A model generated the notes under the pieces. It was not told the origin of the DNA. It searched no databases and worked only from the letters and a program-made list of their open reading frames with translations. From contig PNNB01000050.1 of assembly GCA_013823985.1 (NCBI GenBank), forward strand, positions 186,001 through 250,000: a stretch of DNA of 64,000 nucleotides, read 5' to 3'. Origin of the DNA: Sphingopyxis sp. GTDB taxonomy: Bacteria; Pseudomonadota; Alphaproteobacteria; Sphingomonadales; Sphingomonadaceae. Made by a program: the position numbers and the translations under genes. This document shows, one piece after another, positions 8,968-18,446 of the stretch (the stretch's first letter is position 1; each line of letters starts with the position of its first letter).

Positions 8968-11900
8968 TCCGTCTTCCAGCGCCTTCATCTCGCTTTCAAG
9001 CTTTCGCGTAACCGCCTCGGGTGAGCCGGTATAGCGGGCGAGGCGGGCATAGATGATGGGGATGAGAATGAGAGTGATCAGCGTTGCGAGTGTTACGCCG
9101 AAGACAATGACGACACCGATAGCCGACCGGGCCGCGCCACCTGCACCGCTTGCAAGGGCTAGGGGAATGGTTCCGAACACCGTTGCTATCGATGTCATCA
9201 GGATCGGCCGCAACCGGCGCGTGGCGGCTTCCTGAACGGCCTCGACGATCTCCTTGCCTTCATCGCGTAACTGGTTGGCAAATTCGACGATCAAAATCCC
9301 GTTCTTTGCGGCCAGGCCGACGAGCATCACAATCCCGATCTGGCTGTAAAGATTGAGCGTCGTTCCCGTGATCGCCAAACCCACAAGACCGCCACCTACG
9401 GCCAACGGTACGGTCGTGATGATCGTCAATGGATGGACAAAGCTTTCGAATTGGGCCGCCAGAACGAGGTAGACGATCACGATCGTCAAAAGGAAAATGA
9501 TGACAATCGAACCGCCGGTTTCCTTATACGCCTGACTCTCGCCGCGATATCCGATGGCGAGAATTTCTGGAGACTGGCTGGCTTCCTGTTCCAGGAAGGT
9601 CAGGGCTTCGCCCATGGTGTATCCCGGTGCAAGGCCGCCCGACAGGGTTATGGCGCGCAATTTGTTGAAGCGGCCCAGATCCTTAGCGCCTGCGGTTTCG
9701 GAATAGCGCACAAGATTGGCGAGAGAGACCAACGACCCGTCGCGCGCGCGCACCTGAATGGCGGCAAGATTTTCCGGCGATGCACGGTCCTCGGCATCAG
9801 CCTGAACAATCACGCGATATTCTTCGCCGCGGTCAACATAGGTTGATACACGGCGCGATCCCAAGAGCGTCTGGAGCGCCTGGCTGACATCGGCGACCGA
9901 TACGCCCAGATCACCTGCGCGGGTGGTGTCCACTTGGATTTCCATCTGTGGTTTGGTTTCCTTGTAATCGGAATCCAGGTTCACGATGCCGGGGTTGTTA
10001 CTCGCTGCGGCCAGAAGCCGATCGCGTGCGAGGCTGAGGGATTCATAGGTTCCGCCGGCGATTACGAAATTGAGCGGCTGACCCCGGCTGCGCCCGATTG
10101 AAGAGCGCGCCGCCGCATTGCCCCGAACGGCAGGCAGGTCAGCGAGGATTTTGTTGATCTGGCCGACGACGTCGTTCGTCGTTTCCGTCCGGCTTTCCCA
10201 CGGCTTTAGAAAGACAACAAAGGTGCCATTGTTAAAGTCATCACTGGCCGAAAAACCACCGGGCGTGCGCTGGATTATGGAGCGGACCGTACCCTTTTCC
10301 AAAAGTCCGAGGACGGGTTTGGACGCATCAAGCATGTAACGGTCCATCGCCTCGTATCCGGTTCCCTCCGGCGCCGAAATGTTGACGTTCAAAACGCCAA
10401 CATCCTCGGCCGGTGCGAGTTCGGAGTCGAGCAGCGTGAAGCAAAATGCCCCGACGAGCAGAAATGCACCTACGCCCAGCAGCGATAATATGGGTTTTGC
10501 AACAACGCGCCCGACAGTGCGATGATAGGAGTCCTCCAACCGGGTAAATCGGGTGTCGACCCACTGCGCCATACGACCGCGCTCCTGATTGCGGAGCAGT
10601 TTGGAGCATAGCATCGGCGCAAGGCTGAGCGCGACAAAGCCGGAGAAGGCGACGGCCGCGATCATCGTTCCTGCCAATTCGCGGAAAAGCAATCCGGTTT
10701 GCCCGGCCAAAAACATGACGGGGACAAAGACCGCGCAGACGACGATGGTTGTCGAGATAACCGCAAAGGCCACCTGCCGCGTCCCTTGAACGGCCGCAAC
10801 GAGAGGAGGTTCGCCCTTTTCTATGCGGTGATATACATTTTCCAGAACGACAATCGCATCGTCAACCACTAGGCCGATTGCCAGCACCATTGCCAGCAGC
10901 GTCAGAAGATTTACCGAAAAGCCGAGCAGCCATAGAACGGCAAATGTTGCCAGCAAACAGATAGGAACCGTTACCGCCGGTATAAGGGTCGCCCGCCAGC
11001 TTCCCAGAAACAGGAAGATAACAAGCACGACCAACAGCGCGGCTTCGGCGAGTGTCTGCCATACGCCCTCAATTGCGCGGCTGATAAATTGGGAGTCGTC
11101 CGATCCTACCGTAATTGTCATGCCTTCGGGCAAAGTCGTCTTGATCTCTTCGGCGAGCTTCTTGGCGCTTTCCGCGACCGCCAGCGTATTTGCGCCCGAT
11201 TGCCGGACTATGCCCATGCCCAGCGCCGAATTTCCATTGAGGCGAAATGCCGAATAGGGGTTTTCGGCACCGGTTTCGACGCGGGCGACATCGCCCAAGC
11301 GGACCAGATATCCATTGTCGCCGCGTGCGACAACCAGCTGGCGGAACTGCTCCTCGTCTCCGAATGCGCGGGTCACACGCAGCGTTATGTTTTGCGATGC
11401 CGATTCCAGCCGGCCCGCAGGCAATTCGACATTCTGGCTGCGCAGGGCATTCTCAATATCCGCTGGCGTCAGGCTGAGAGCCGCTAACCTGTCGGGCTTC
11501 AGCCAAATCCGCATCGAAGGACGGGCTTCGCCGCCGACGAATACGCGGGCTACGCCGTCAATTGCGGAAAAACGGTCAACCAGATTACGATCGACATAAT
11601 CGCTTAGTTCCAATCGGGACCAGCCGGGCTTCGACACCACGAGAAACAATATGGGCGATGCGTCTGCATCCACTTTGCGCACTTCGGGGGCCAAGACCTC
11701 TTCGGGCAGGTCGTCAAGTGCGCCGCCCACTCTGTCCCGCACATCGTTCGCAGCGCTGTCGACCAATCGGCCCGGTGCGAATTCAATGGTAATTTGTGAT
11801 TGCCCGTCGCGCGAGCGGGACGTCAGCGTTTGGATACCCTCGATGCCGGCCAGAGCGTTTTCGAGAACCTGCGTGACGCGGGTTTCGACGACGGTCGCCG

Positions 11901-12063
11901 CTGCACCTGTGTAAGTTGTGTCCACCGACACAATCGGAGGTTCGGTATCCGGATATTCGCGCACCGGCAGGCTCATAAATCCTACGACGCCGACCAGAAT
12001 CATCAATATTGCCAGGACTGCCGCGAAAACCGGGCGCCGAACGGAAATGTCGGAGAGCGTCAT
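8959..12063 (-). CDS. RND efflux transporter permease (AcrB/HAE1 family)
   Basis: The product is 1034 aa, the usual length for the hydrophobe/amphiphile efflux family. It begins with SVRRPVFAAVLAILMILVGVVG (transmembrane helix 1), has two large periplasmic loops, and carries the proton-relay region with GLVVDDAIVVLENVYH, including the paired Asp of helix 4. It forms the inner-membrane pump, with the adaptor gene just upstream separated by 6 bases. No TolC-like outer-membrane gene is adjacent, so a channel encoded elsewhere is presumably shared. Substrates cannot be predicted. Confidence 0.93.
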   Translation of the reverse strand: MTLSDISVRRPVFAAVLAILMILVGVVGFMSLPVREYPDTEPPIVSVDTTYTGAAATVVETRVTQVLENALAGIEGIQTLTSRSRDGQSQITIEFAPGRLVDSAANDVRDRVGGALDDLPEEVLAPEVRKVDADASPILFLVVSKPGWSRLELSDYVDRNLVDRFSAIDGVARVFVGGEARPSMRIWLKPDRLAALSLTPADIENALRSQNVELPAGRLESASQNITLRVTRAFGDEEQFRQLVVARGDNGYLVRLGDVARVETGAENPYSAFRLNGNSALGMGIVRQSGANTLAVAESAKKLAEEIKTTLPEGMTITVGSDDSQFISRAIEGVWQTLAEAALLVVLVIFLFLGSWRATLIPAVTVPICLLATFAVLWLLGFSVNLLTLLAMVLAIGLVVDDAIVVLENVYHRIEKGEPPLVAAVQGTRQVAFAVISTTIVVCAVFVPVMFLAGQTGLLFRELAGTMIAAVAFSGFVALSLAPMLCSKLLRNQERGRMAQWVDTRFTRLEDSYHRTVGRVVAKPILSLLGVGAFLLVGAFCFTLLDSELAPAEDVGVLNVNISAPEGTGYEAMDRYMLDASKPVLGLLEKGTVRSIIQRTPGGFSASDDFNNGTFVVFLKPWESRTETTNDVVGQINKILADLPAVRGNAAARSSIGRSRGQPLNFVIAGGTYESLSLARDRLLAAASNNPGIVNLDSDYKETKPQMEIQVDTTRAGDLGVSVADVSQALQTLLGSRRVSTYVDRGEEYRVIVQADAEDRASPENLAAIQVRARDGSLVSLANLVRYSETAGAKDLGRFNKLRAITLSGGLAPGYTMGEALTFLEQEASQSPEILAIGYRGESQAYKETGGSIVIIFLLTIVIVYLVLAAQFESFVHPLTIITTVPLAVGGGLVGLAITGTTLNLYSQIGIVMLVGLAAKNGILIVEFANQLRDEGKEIVEAVQEAATRRLRPILMTSIATVFGTIPLALASGAGGAARSAIGVVIVFGVTLATLITLILIPIIYARLARYTGSPEAVTRKLESEMKALEDGSV

Positions 12064-12069
12064 TGGCGG

Positions 12070-13122
12070 CTATTTACGTCCGGATTTGCTTTGAGCGGCC
12101 GCACCGTCTGCTTTTTTCAAACGTACTTTCACGCCATCCGACAATTTCACCACACCTTCGGTGACAATCGAGTCCCCCGCTTGCAGACCGCTCAGCACTT
12201 CGACCATTTGGCCCTGCCGTGCGCCAGTGGTCACGGGGACTCGCTTCGCCTTGCCATCGGAACCTACGGTATAGACAAAACTCGCGCTGCCTTCGCGCAC
12301 AAGGGATAATTCGGGAACCGCAGGAGACGTCCGCGAATTGGATTCAATCGTGACGCTCATCAACATACCGGGTTTCAGCATGCCGTTCCGGTTCGGCAAA
12401 GTGGCCCGAAGAGTTGCCGTCCTCGTTTGCGCGTTCACCACCGGGTCAATCGCCTTGATCGTTCCACTGAACAGAGCATCCGGATAAGCCGCCGCTTTTG
12501 CGGTTATGGTTTGACCCGTCGCCACGCGCGAGAGCATGGTCTCGGGGATCGTGAAATCCAGCTTGATGGAACCGATATCGCTGATTGTCGCGATTTCATC
12601 TCCGGCACTTACGACGGCACCGACCGAAATACGGCGCAGGGATGCATAGCCCGAAAAGGGTGCCCTGACGACGCGATCTCCTACGGAAGCGCCCGCCTCA
12701 TTGGCTTGCGCCTTTGCGGCGGCAGCGATTGCAGTTTGGCTGTCCAAGCTGGCGTTTGTGGCAAAGCCGCGGCGATGCAATTCCGCGACCCGGGCAAGTT
12801 GCTGCTCTGCTTCCCGTGCGCGGGCTTGCGCACTGGCAAGGGATGCGGTCTCCTGTCCTTGGGCGAGAACCGCCAAAGTTTGACCACTTCGAACAAATGA
12901 GCCATCGGAAAAGGCAAGTTGCGTAATTCGCTCGGTGACGGGTGCCCGCACGGACACTTGTTCATTTGCAAATGCGTTTCCGACCGCAATATAGCGATCA
13001 GCGAACGGCTGGGCAGAGACTGTGGACGTCGTGACAAGCGGCGCTGGCCGATCGCGGCGGTCTTCCGATCCACCACAAGAGGTCAACAGCAATGCAAACA
13101 GGGGGAGAGTGCGAATAGACAT
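12070..13122 (-). CDS. RND efflux periplasmic adaptor lipoprotein (HlyD/MFP family)
   Basis: The product is about 350 aa. The start at 13122 (MSIRTLPLF) gives a clean lipoprotein signal, LFALLLTSC-GG; a longer reading from 13272 would bury it. The body has the membrane-fusion-protein order: a barrel-sandwich half motif (FADRYIAVGNAF, VSVRAPVTERI), a helical hairpin rich in Ala and Gln (SAQARAREAEQQLARVAE), the second half motif (VRAPFSGYASL), and a beta-barrel domain. It links the downstream RND permease to an outer-membrane channel. A divergent acyl-CoA operon starts on the other strand, so regulatory sites in the 166-bp gap may serve either. Confidence 0.9.
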   Translation of the reverse strand: MSIRTLPLFALLLTSCGGSEDRRDRPAPLVTTSTVSAQPFADRYIAVGNAFANEQVSVRAPVTERITQLAFSDGSFVRSGQTLAVLAQGQETASLASAQARAREAEQQLARVAELHRRGFATNASLDSQTAIAAAAKAQANEAGASVGDRVVRAPFSGYASLRRISVGAVVSAGDEIATISDIGSIKLDFTIPETMLSRVATGQTITAKAAAYPDALFSGTIKAIDPVVNAQTRTATLRATLPNRNGMLKPGMLMSVTIESNSRTSPAVPELSLVREGSASFVYTVGSDGKAKRVPVTTGARQGQMVEVLSGLQAGDSIVTEGVVKLSDGVKVRLKKADGAAAQSKSGRK

Positions 13123-13159
13123 GTTTTTCCGGGGAAGTTTAGCGCACCATAAGGCAATA

Positions 13160-13173
13160 TGTTCCCAAGAACA
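13160..13173. promoter_or_regulatory. Inverted repeat in the efflux/acyl-CoA operon intergenic gap
   Basis: TGTTC-CCAA-GAACA forms a perfect 5-bp dyad with a 4-bp centre, 37 bp upstream of the adaptor start. No regulator gene is adjacent; it is only a candidate operator. Confidence 0.25.
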
Positions 13174-13219
13174 GTGCAATCTCGATAAATTTAAATAATC
13201 AATCAGACTCAATTTTTTC

Positions 13220-13240
13220 CCACACCTCATGTTGGTGTGG
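13220..13240. promoter_or_regulatory. Inverted repeat upstream of the acyl-CoA dehydrogenase operon
   Basis: CCACACC (13220-13226) and GGTGTGG (13234-13240) form a perfect 7-bp dyad with a 7-bp loop, about 50 bp before the start of the seven-gene operon. It has no T run in the direction a terminator would need, so it is more likely an operator. Confidence 0.3.
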
Positions 13241-13288
13241 CTAATAGCGGTGCTGAACCATAATGCCCGCATGCGAAGGGAACGGATG

Positions 13289-14443
13289 ATGGATGCCGAT
13301 ATTTTTGATCAGTTTATTGACCAACTCGGACGTTACGTCCGGGAGCGTCTGATACCGGCGGAAAAGGACATTCTTGAATCGGACGTCATTCCCGATGCGA
13401 TCGTCGATGAAATGCGGGAATTGGGTTTGTTCGGACTCACCACGCCAGAAGAATATGGCGGCGCAGCGATGACGATCGCGCAATATATCCGCACAATCCG
13501 AACCTTAAGCTACGCTGCGCCCTGCTACCGGTCGATGGTGTCGATCAACATCGGCATGGTCTGTTCTGCGTTAAAAAATGGCGGAACCGAAGAGCAAAAG
13601 GCCGAATGGCTCCCCAGACTTGCAGCAGGCGAAATTGCGTCCTTCGGGTTGACCGAACCGGGATCAGGTTCCGATTCCGCAGCGATGCAGACGAGCGCGG
13701 TCAAGTCGGGCAATGGCTGGTTGCTGAATGGAACGAAGCGCTACATCACCAATGCACCCTCTGCAAAGGTGGCGCTGATCATGGCGCGCACCAACAAAGA
13801 AGCCTTGCCTAAAAACGCGCATGTGTCGGCGTTTATTGTGCCACTGGATACCCCGGGTATTTCTGTCGGAAGTCCGGACAAGAAAATGGGGCAGGCCGGC
13901 GCGCATATCGCCGATATCATCATGGAAGACGTCAAACTTCCCGCAGATGCCCTGTTGGGGGGCGAGGAAGGCAGAGGCTTCGCCCTTGCCATGAAAAGCC
14001 TCGACAATGGTCGTCTGTCCGTCGGTGCGGCGGCCACGGGCTATGCCCGGCGCGCACTCGACAGCGCGCTTCGCTATGCGAATGAACGCAAGGCATTCGG
14101 CGAGCCCATCGCCAATTTCCAGCTTATCCAGCAAATGTTGGCCGACAGTGAAATTGAAATCTATGCAGCGGAATGCATGCTGGAGGACGCGGCGCGGCGT
14201 GCGGATGCCGGAGAGAATATTTTGCGAAAGGCCGCCGCCGCCAAAGTGTTCGCAACGGAAATGTGTGGGCGCGTGGTGGACAGGGTGGTCCAGATTTATG
14301 GCGGGGCAGGGTATCTGGCGGAATATGATGCTGAACGGTTCTTCCGGGATGCGCGCATTTACCGGATATATGAAGGAACGACGCAAATTCTGCAGCTTCA
14401 GATCGCCAAACATATGTTGCGGGAATGGGCAGCGCAGGCGTGA
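13289..14443 (+). CDS. Acyl-CoA dehydrogenase 1
   Basis: The product is about 384 aa with the full acyl-CoA dehydrogenase fold: helical N-domain, FAD-contacting strand motif FGLTEPGSGSDSAAMQT, and a C-terminal helical domain ending YEGTTQILQLQIAKHML, where the Glu is the expected catalytic base. ATG codons occur at 13271, 13286 and 13289; I prefer 13289 because AAGGGA (13276-13281) is 7 nt upstream. It is the first gene of a tightly packed operon and should oxidise an acyl-CoA at the alpha-beta bond, passing electrons to ETF. Substrate unknown. Confidence 0.88.
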   Translation: MDADIFDQFIDQLGRYVRERLIPAEKDILESDVIPDAIVDEMRELGLFGLTTPEEYGGAAMTIAQYIRTIRTLSYAAPCYRSMVSINIGMVCSALKNGGTEEQKAEWLPRLAAGEIASFGLTEPGSGSDSAAMQTSAVKSGNGWLLNGTKRYITNAPSAKVALIMARTNKEALPKNAHVSAFIVPLDTPGISVGSPDKKMGQAGAHIADIIMEDVKLPADALLGGEEGRGFALAMKSLDNGRLSVGAAATGYARRALDSALRYANERKAFGEPIANFQLIQQMLADSEIEIYAAECMLEDAARRADAGENILRKAAAAKVFATEMCGRVVDRVVQIYGGAGYLAEYDAERFFRDARIYRIYEGTTQILQLQIAKHMLREWAAQA

Positions 14444-14446
14444 CCC

Positions 14447-15649
14447 ATGTATAATTTACTCGGCGATCTATCGATTATAGAAGCGTCGTCCTTCGTGGCG
14501 TCGCCCACGGCAGGACTTTACTGTGCCCAGTTTGGTGCCGAGGTCATACGCGTCGACCAGATTGGCGGTGGGCCCGATTACCGGCGCTGGCCGGTGACGG
14601 ATTCGAATGACTCGCTCTATTGGGAAAATCTGAACCGCGCCAAAAAATCGGTAGCACTGGACCTGTCCCGGCCGGAAGGCCGCGAATTGCTGCAGGCATT
14701 GGTACGTGCCACCGGCCAGTTGATCACGAATTTTCCGGCTGAAGGGTTTCTGGGCCATGACATATTGGCTGCCGGTCGTCCCGATCTGGTCACGGTTCGC
14801 ATCATGGGATGGGCCGACGGTGCGCCTGCGCTGGATTACACGGTGAACAACGCTGTGGGCTATCCGATGCTGACGGGCGAGGGTCCCGAGCCTGTCAATC
14901 ATGTCCTGCCCGCGTGGGATTTGCTGAGCGGTGCTTATGCGGCCTTCGCTATGCTCGCCGCCATCCGGCGCCGCGAACAGACGGGCGAAGGCAGCGAAGT
15001 GCGCATCCCGCTATCCGACGTCGCGATCGGAACCGCGGCCAATCTCGGAGGAATTGCCGAAGTCCTTTATTCTGGAGCAAACCGGCCGAGGTTGGGGAAT
15101 ACAGTTTATGGATTGTTCGGTCGCGATTTCGTGACCAAAGATGATGTGCGGACGATGTTGGTTGTGGTGACGCACCGGCAATGGGCGAACCTGCTGTCTG
15201 CTCTGGATTTACGCGACGCCGTTGCCGCACTCGAGGCGGAGAGAGCGGTAAGTTTCGCGGCCGATGACGGACTTCGCTACATGCACCGCGACGCACTTTA
15301 TCCTCTTTTTGAATGCGCGATTGGGTCCTGGGATCATACCGCATTGGCGGCAAAGCTGGATGCTGCTGGAATAGTGCATTCAGCCTATCGCACGATGCTG
15401 GACGCCGCGCGGGACGATCGGTTGGTGACGAATAATCCCATGTTCAGCCAATTTGGCGCCAATCCATCGGGGTTCAGCTATCCGGCTGCAGGGGCGATGG
15501 GCACCATCGCGGATATGCAAAGGAGCGATCCGCGCGCAGCGCCCCGCAATGGCGAGCATAGCGAAGAAATTCTATCGGCGCGCTTGGGCTTGCCTTCGGT
15601 CGAAATTGCCCGTCTCATCGATTCTGGAACTGTAGGAACCGCCACATGA
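14447..15649 (+). CDS. CaiB/BaiF family (class III) CoA-transferase
   Basis: The product is 400 aa and aligns along the whole family: N-terminal Rossmann part (TAGLYCAQFGAEVIRVDQIGG, KKSVALDLSRPEGRELL), and the region with the expected catalytic Asp in LPAWDLLSGAYAAFAMLAA. Enzymes of this family move CoA between carboxylic acids, or racemise alpha-methylacyl-CoA. It starts 3 bases after the preceding dehydrogenase stop and overlaps the thiolase start, so it is probably the activation or CoA-recycling step of this operon. Racemase function is an alternative reading. Confidence 0.85.
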   Translation: MYNLLGDLSIIEASSFVASPTAGLYCAQFGAEVIRVDQIGGGPDYRRWPVTDSNDSLYWENLNRAKKSVALDLSRPEGRELLQALVRATGQLITNFPAEGFLGHDILAAGRPDLVTVRIMGWADGAPALDYTVNNAVGYPMLTGEGPEPVNHVLPAWDLLSGAYAAFAMLAAIRRREQTGEGSEVRIPLSDVAIGTAANLGGIAEVLYSGANRPRLGNTVYGLFGRDFVTKDDVRTMLVVVTHRQWANLLSALDLRDAVAALEAERAVSFAADDGLRYMHRDALYPLFECAIGSWDHTALAAKLDAAGIVHSAYRTMLDAARDDRLVTNNPMFSQFGANPSGFSYPAAGAMGTIADMQRSDPRAAPRNGEHSEEILSARLGLPSVEIARLIDSGTVGTAT

Positions 15650-16857
15650 CATTACGCCGCGCCGCGATTGTATCACCCCTCAGGACACCCGTCGGCAAAT
15701 TCGGCGGTGCGCTCGCGACGTTGAATGCGGGGGAATTGGGTGGCCTCATCCTGAAGGCATTGATTGAACGGACCGGAATTGATCCCACCCGCGTCGACGA
15801 TGTCGTATTTGCGCAAGGCTATGGCAGTGGTGAAGCACCGTGCATCGGGCACTGGTCATGGCTGGCCGCTGGCCTACCGATTGAGGTGCCGGGATATCAG
15901 GTCGACCGTCGCTGCGGTTCGGGGCTTCAGGCCATCGTGAATGCGGCGATGATGGTGCAAACGGGCGTCAGCGATGTGGTCGTCGCCGGAGGCTGCGAAA
16001 GCATGTCGAACGTTGAACATTACACCACAGATGTTCGTAACGGCGTACGCGCAGGCAATCTGACATTGCATGACCGTCTGACCCGGGGCCGCCTGATGAG
16101 CCAGCCAGTCGAACGGTTCGGGGTCATAACCGGCATGATCGAGACTGCAGAAAATCTCGCGAAAGATTGGAACATCAGCCGCGAGGCCTGCGATGCCTAT
16201 GCCGCCCGTTCGCACCAGCGTGCCGCGGCGGCATGGGAAAATGGCGTCTTTGCCGACGAACTCGTACCCGTCATCGTCCCGCAGAAAAAGGGTGATCCGC
16301 TGCTTTTTGATCGGGACGAAGGCTATCGGGCCGATGCCACGGTCGAAACGATGTCCAAGCTCCGCCCGCTGGAAGGCGGTGTGGTCACGGCAGGCAATGC
16401 CAGCCAGCAAAATGACGCCGCCGCGGCCTGCCTGGTGGTTGCGGAGGACAGGCTAGAGGAACTGGGACTTGAACCCATTGCCTGGTTCCATAGCTGGGCC
16501 GCCGCCGGTTGCGACCCAAGCCGTATGGGCTATGGCCCTGTCCCGGCCACCGAGCGCCTATTTGCGCGTAACGGGCTTACATGGTCCGATATCGGCCTCA
16601 TCGAACTCAACGAAGCATTTGCCCCGCAAGTGCTTGCTTGCTTGAAAGGATTGGGCTGGAGTGATGATGACAGCCGCCACGACATATTGAATGTAAACGG
16701 ATCGGGCATCTCGCTCGGCCACCCCATCGGGGCGACGGGGGGACGTATTCTCGCCAACCTGACGCGCGAAATGCAACGCCGCGATGTGCAATATGGCCTT
16801 GAAACCATGTGCATTGGTGGCGGGCAGGGCATTGCGGCGGTTTTTGAACGCGCATGA
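15646..16857 (+). CDS. Thiolase (acetyl-CoA C-acyltransferase)
   Basis: The product is 403 aa with all thiolase signatures: nucleophile Cys in VDRRCGSGLQAI, the substrate-binding NEAFAPQ, the NGSGISLGHPIGATGGR block with its catalytic His, and the C-terminal active-site Cys in CIGGGQGIA. It should carry out the last thiolytic step of a beta-oxidation-like route. The start overlaps the CoA-transferase stop (ATGA) and its stop overlaps the next start, so it is co-translated in the operon. Whether it prefers branched, cyclic or straight chains is not visible. Confidence 0.93.
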   Translation: MTLRRAAIVSPLRTPVGKFGGALATLNAGELGGLILKALIERTGIDPTRVDDVVFAQGYGSGEAPCIGHWSWLAAGLPIEVPGYQVDRRCGSGLQAIVNAAMMVQTGVSDVVVAGGCESMSNVEHYTTDVRNGVRAGNLTLHDRLTRGRLMSQPVERFGVITGMIETAENLAKDWNISREACDAYAARSHQRAAAAWENGVFADELVPVIVPQKKGDPLLFDRDEGYRADATVETMSKLRPLEGGVVTAGNASQQNDAAAACLVVAEDRLEELGLEPIAWFHSWAAAGCDPSRMGYGPVPATERLFARNGLTWSDIGLIELNEAFAPQVLACLKGLGWSDDDSRHDILNVNGSGISLGHPIGATGGRILANLTREMQRRDVQYGLETMCIGGGQGIAAVFERA

Positions 16858-18446
16858 ATCTGGAGAAGAGCCTTAAAGCCGCGCAGTTCTATCGTGATGC
16901 CGCCAAATCGGCATTAGGCGCTCGGCTGGACACGCGCACGCTCGACCAGGAGCAACGCGCGGCGCACGGCTTTGCATGGGTGGCGACGAGCGTCGCGGCG
17001 TTGGAAGCCGTGATAGACTGGCTGCGGCAAAACGAGGGCGGCACCCTGCTTGACCAGCAGGTGGCGACGTTGATCTTTGCTGAAACGCTCGGGCAACTTA
17101 CCGGCGGCCTACCGATGGGCCAGAACGAGATATTTCGTGCCGCAGACCTGGGCGTGAGCGAAGCTGCTCGGGAACTTGCGATAAGCTGTGCATTGCTTCT
17201 CGAAATGGATCATGCGGCAACCCGTGCCGCCGTCGCGCAGGCACTTGCCGAAGGCCACGCACCCAGCGAGAGTTTCCAGGATGCCGAACTCGACACAATC
17301 CGTGATCAGTACCGGCGCTTCACCGACAGCGAAATCATCCCGCACGCGCACCAATGGCATTTGGCGAATGAACTTGTTCCCGATGACACTGTGGCCGCCA
17401 TGGCGGCGCTTGGCACCTTCGGCGTTTCCATTCCCGAAGAATTTGGCGGGCTTGGTCTTTCCAAACTGGTCATGTGCGTCATAACCGAGGAGCTTTCGCG
17501 CGGCTGGATCGGCGCAGGGTCGCTTGGGACACGTTCCGAAATAGCGGGCGAGTTGATTGTTCTAGGCGGCACCGAAGAGCAGAAGCAGCATTGGCTTCCG
17601 AAGATTGCCAGCGGCGAGGTTCTTCCGACGGCGGTTTTTACCGAGCCAGACACGGGGTCCGATCTCGGATCGCTACAGACTCGCGCCCGTTTCATTCCGA
17701 ACGAAGGCTGGCGCATCGATGGGGCAAAGACGTGGATTACCCATGCCAGTCGGTCCGACTTGATGACGATGCTGGTCCGCACGCGTCCCGAGGCCAAGGG
17801 TTATGAGGGTCTTTCCATGCTATTGGTGCCCAAGGCACGCGGGACGGCAAACGATTTTTTCCCTACTGCGGGTATGACCGGCAGCGAGATTGAGGTTCTG
17901 GGTTATCGGGGCATGCGGGAATATGCGTTGCAATTTGACGCCATGCCAGCACCGGCGAATGCGTTGCTGGGCGGTGAAGAAGGGCAGGGCTTCAAACAAC
18001 TGATGCGCACCTTCGAAGGCGCGCGAATCCAGACTGCGGCCCGTGGCGTCGGCGTTGCCAAGCGCGCGTTCGAACTCGGTCTCGACTATGCGTTGAACCG
18101 TGTGCAATTTGGAAAGCCGATCTTTCACTTCCCCCGGGTCGCGGACAAGATCGCAATGAGCCTTGCAGACTTCATCATGGCGCGCGAACTGACCTACGCC
18201 GCCGCCCGTGCCAAGGATTTGGGAAAACGCTGTGATATTGAGGCGGGGATGGCCAAGCTGCTCGCCGCGCGGGCCGCGTGGGCCAATGCCGATGCCGCGC
18301 TCCAGATTCACGGCGGCAATGGTTATGCGCTGGAATATGAAATCAGCCGCGTGCTGTGCGACGCGCGCATCCTCAACATCTTTGAAGGCGCCGCAGAGAT
18401 CCAGGCGCAGGTGATCGCCAAAGGCTTGGTGGGAGGACGGAACTGA
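16854..18446 (+). CDS. Acyl-CoA dehydrogenase 2 with N-terminal extension
   Basis: The product is 530 aa, about 140 residues longer than ordinary members. The extra N-terminal part (to about SESFQDAELD) is helical and resembles a degenerate dehydrogenase N-domain. The rest is canonical: FGVSIPEEFGGLG, TAVFTEPDTGSDLGSLQTRA, and the C-terminal IFEGAAEIQAQVIAKGL with a Glu in the catalytic position. It overlaps both neighbours by 4 nt and 1 nt. The long form is known among uncharacterised proteobacterial dehydrogenases; its substrate is unknown. Confidence 0.86.
   Translation: MNLEKSLKAAQFYRDAAKSALGARLDTRTLDQEQRAAHGFAWVATSVAALEAVIDWLRQNEGGTLLDQQVATLIFAETLGQLTGGLPMGQNEIFRAADLGVSEAARELAISCALLLEMDHAATRAAVAQALAEGHAPSESFQDAELDTIRDQYRRFTDSEIIPHAHQWHLANELVPDDTVAAMAALGTFGVSIPEEFGGLGLSKLVMCVITEELSRGWIGAGSLGTRSEIAGELIVLGGTEEQKQHWLPKIASGEVLPTAVFTEPDTGSDLGSLQTRARFIPNEGWRIDGAKTWITHASRSDLMTMLVRTRPEAKGYEGLSMLLVPKARGTANDFFPTAGMTGSEIEVLGYRGMREYALQFDAMPAPANALLGGEEGQGFKQLMRTFEGARIQTAARGVGVAKRAFELGLDYALNRVQFGKPIFHFPRVADKIAMSLADFIMARELTYAAARAKDLGKRCDIEAGMAKLLAARAAWANADAALQIHGGNGYALEYEISRVLCDARILNIFEGAAEIQAQVIAKGLVGGRN

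Noticed and set aside
13220..13240. Inverted repeat beside a run of six T read as a terminator
   Set aside because: The T run precedes the stem on the plus strand and becomes a run of A on the minus strand, so neither direction gives a rho-independent terminator.
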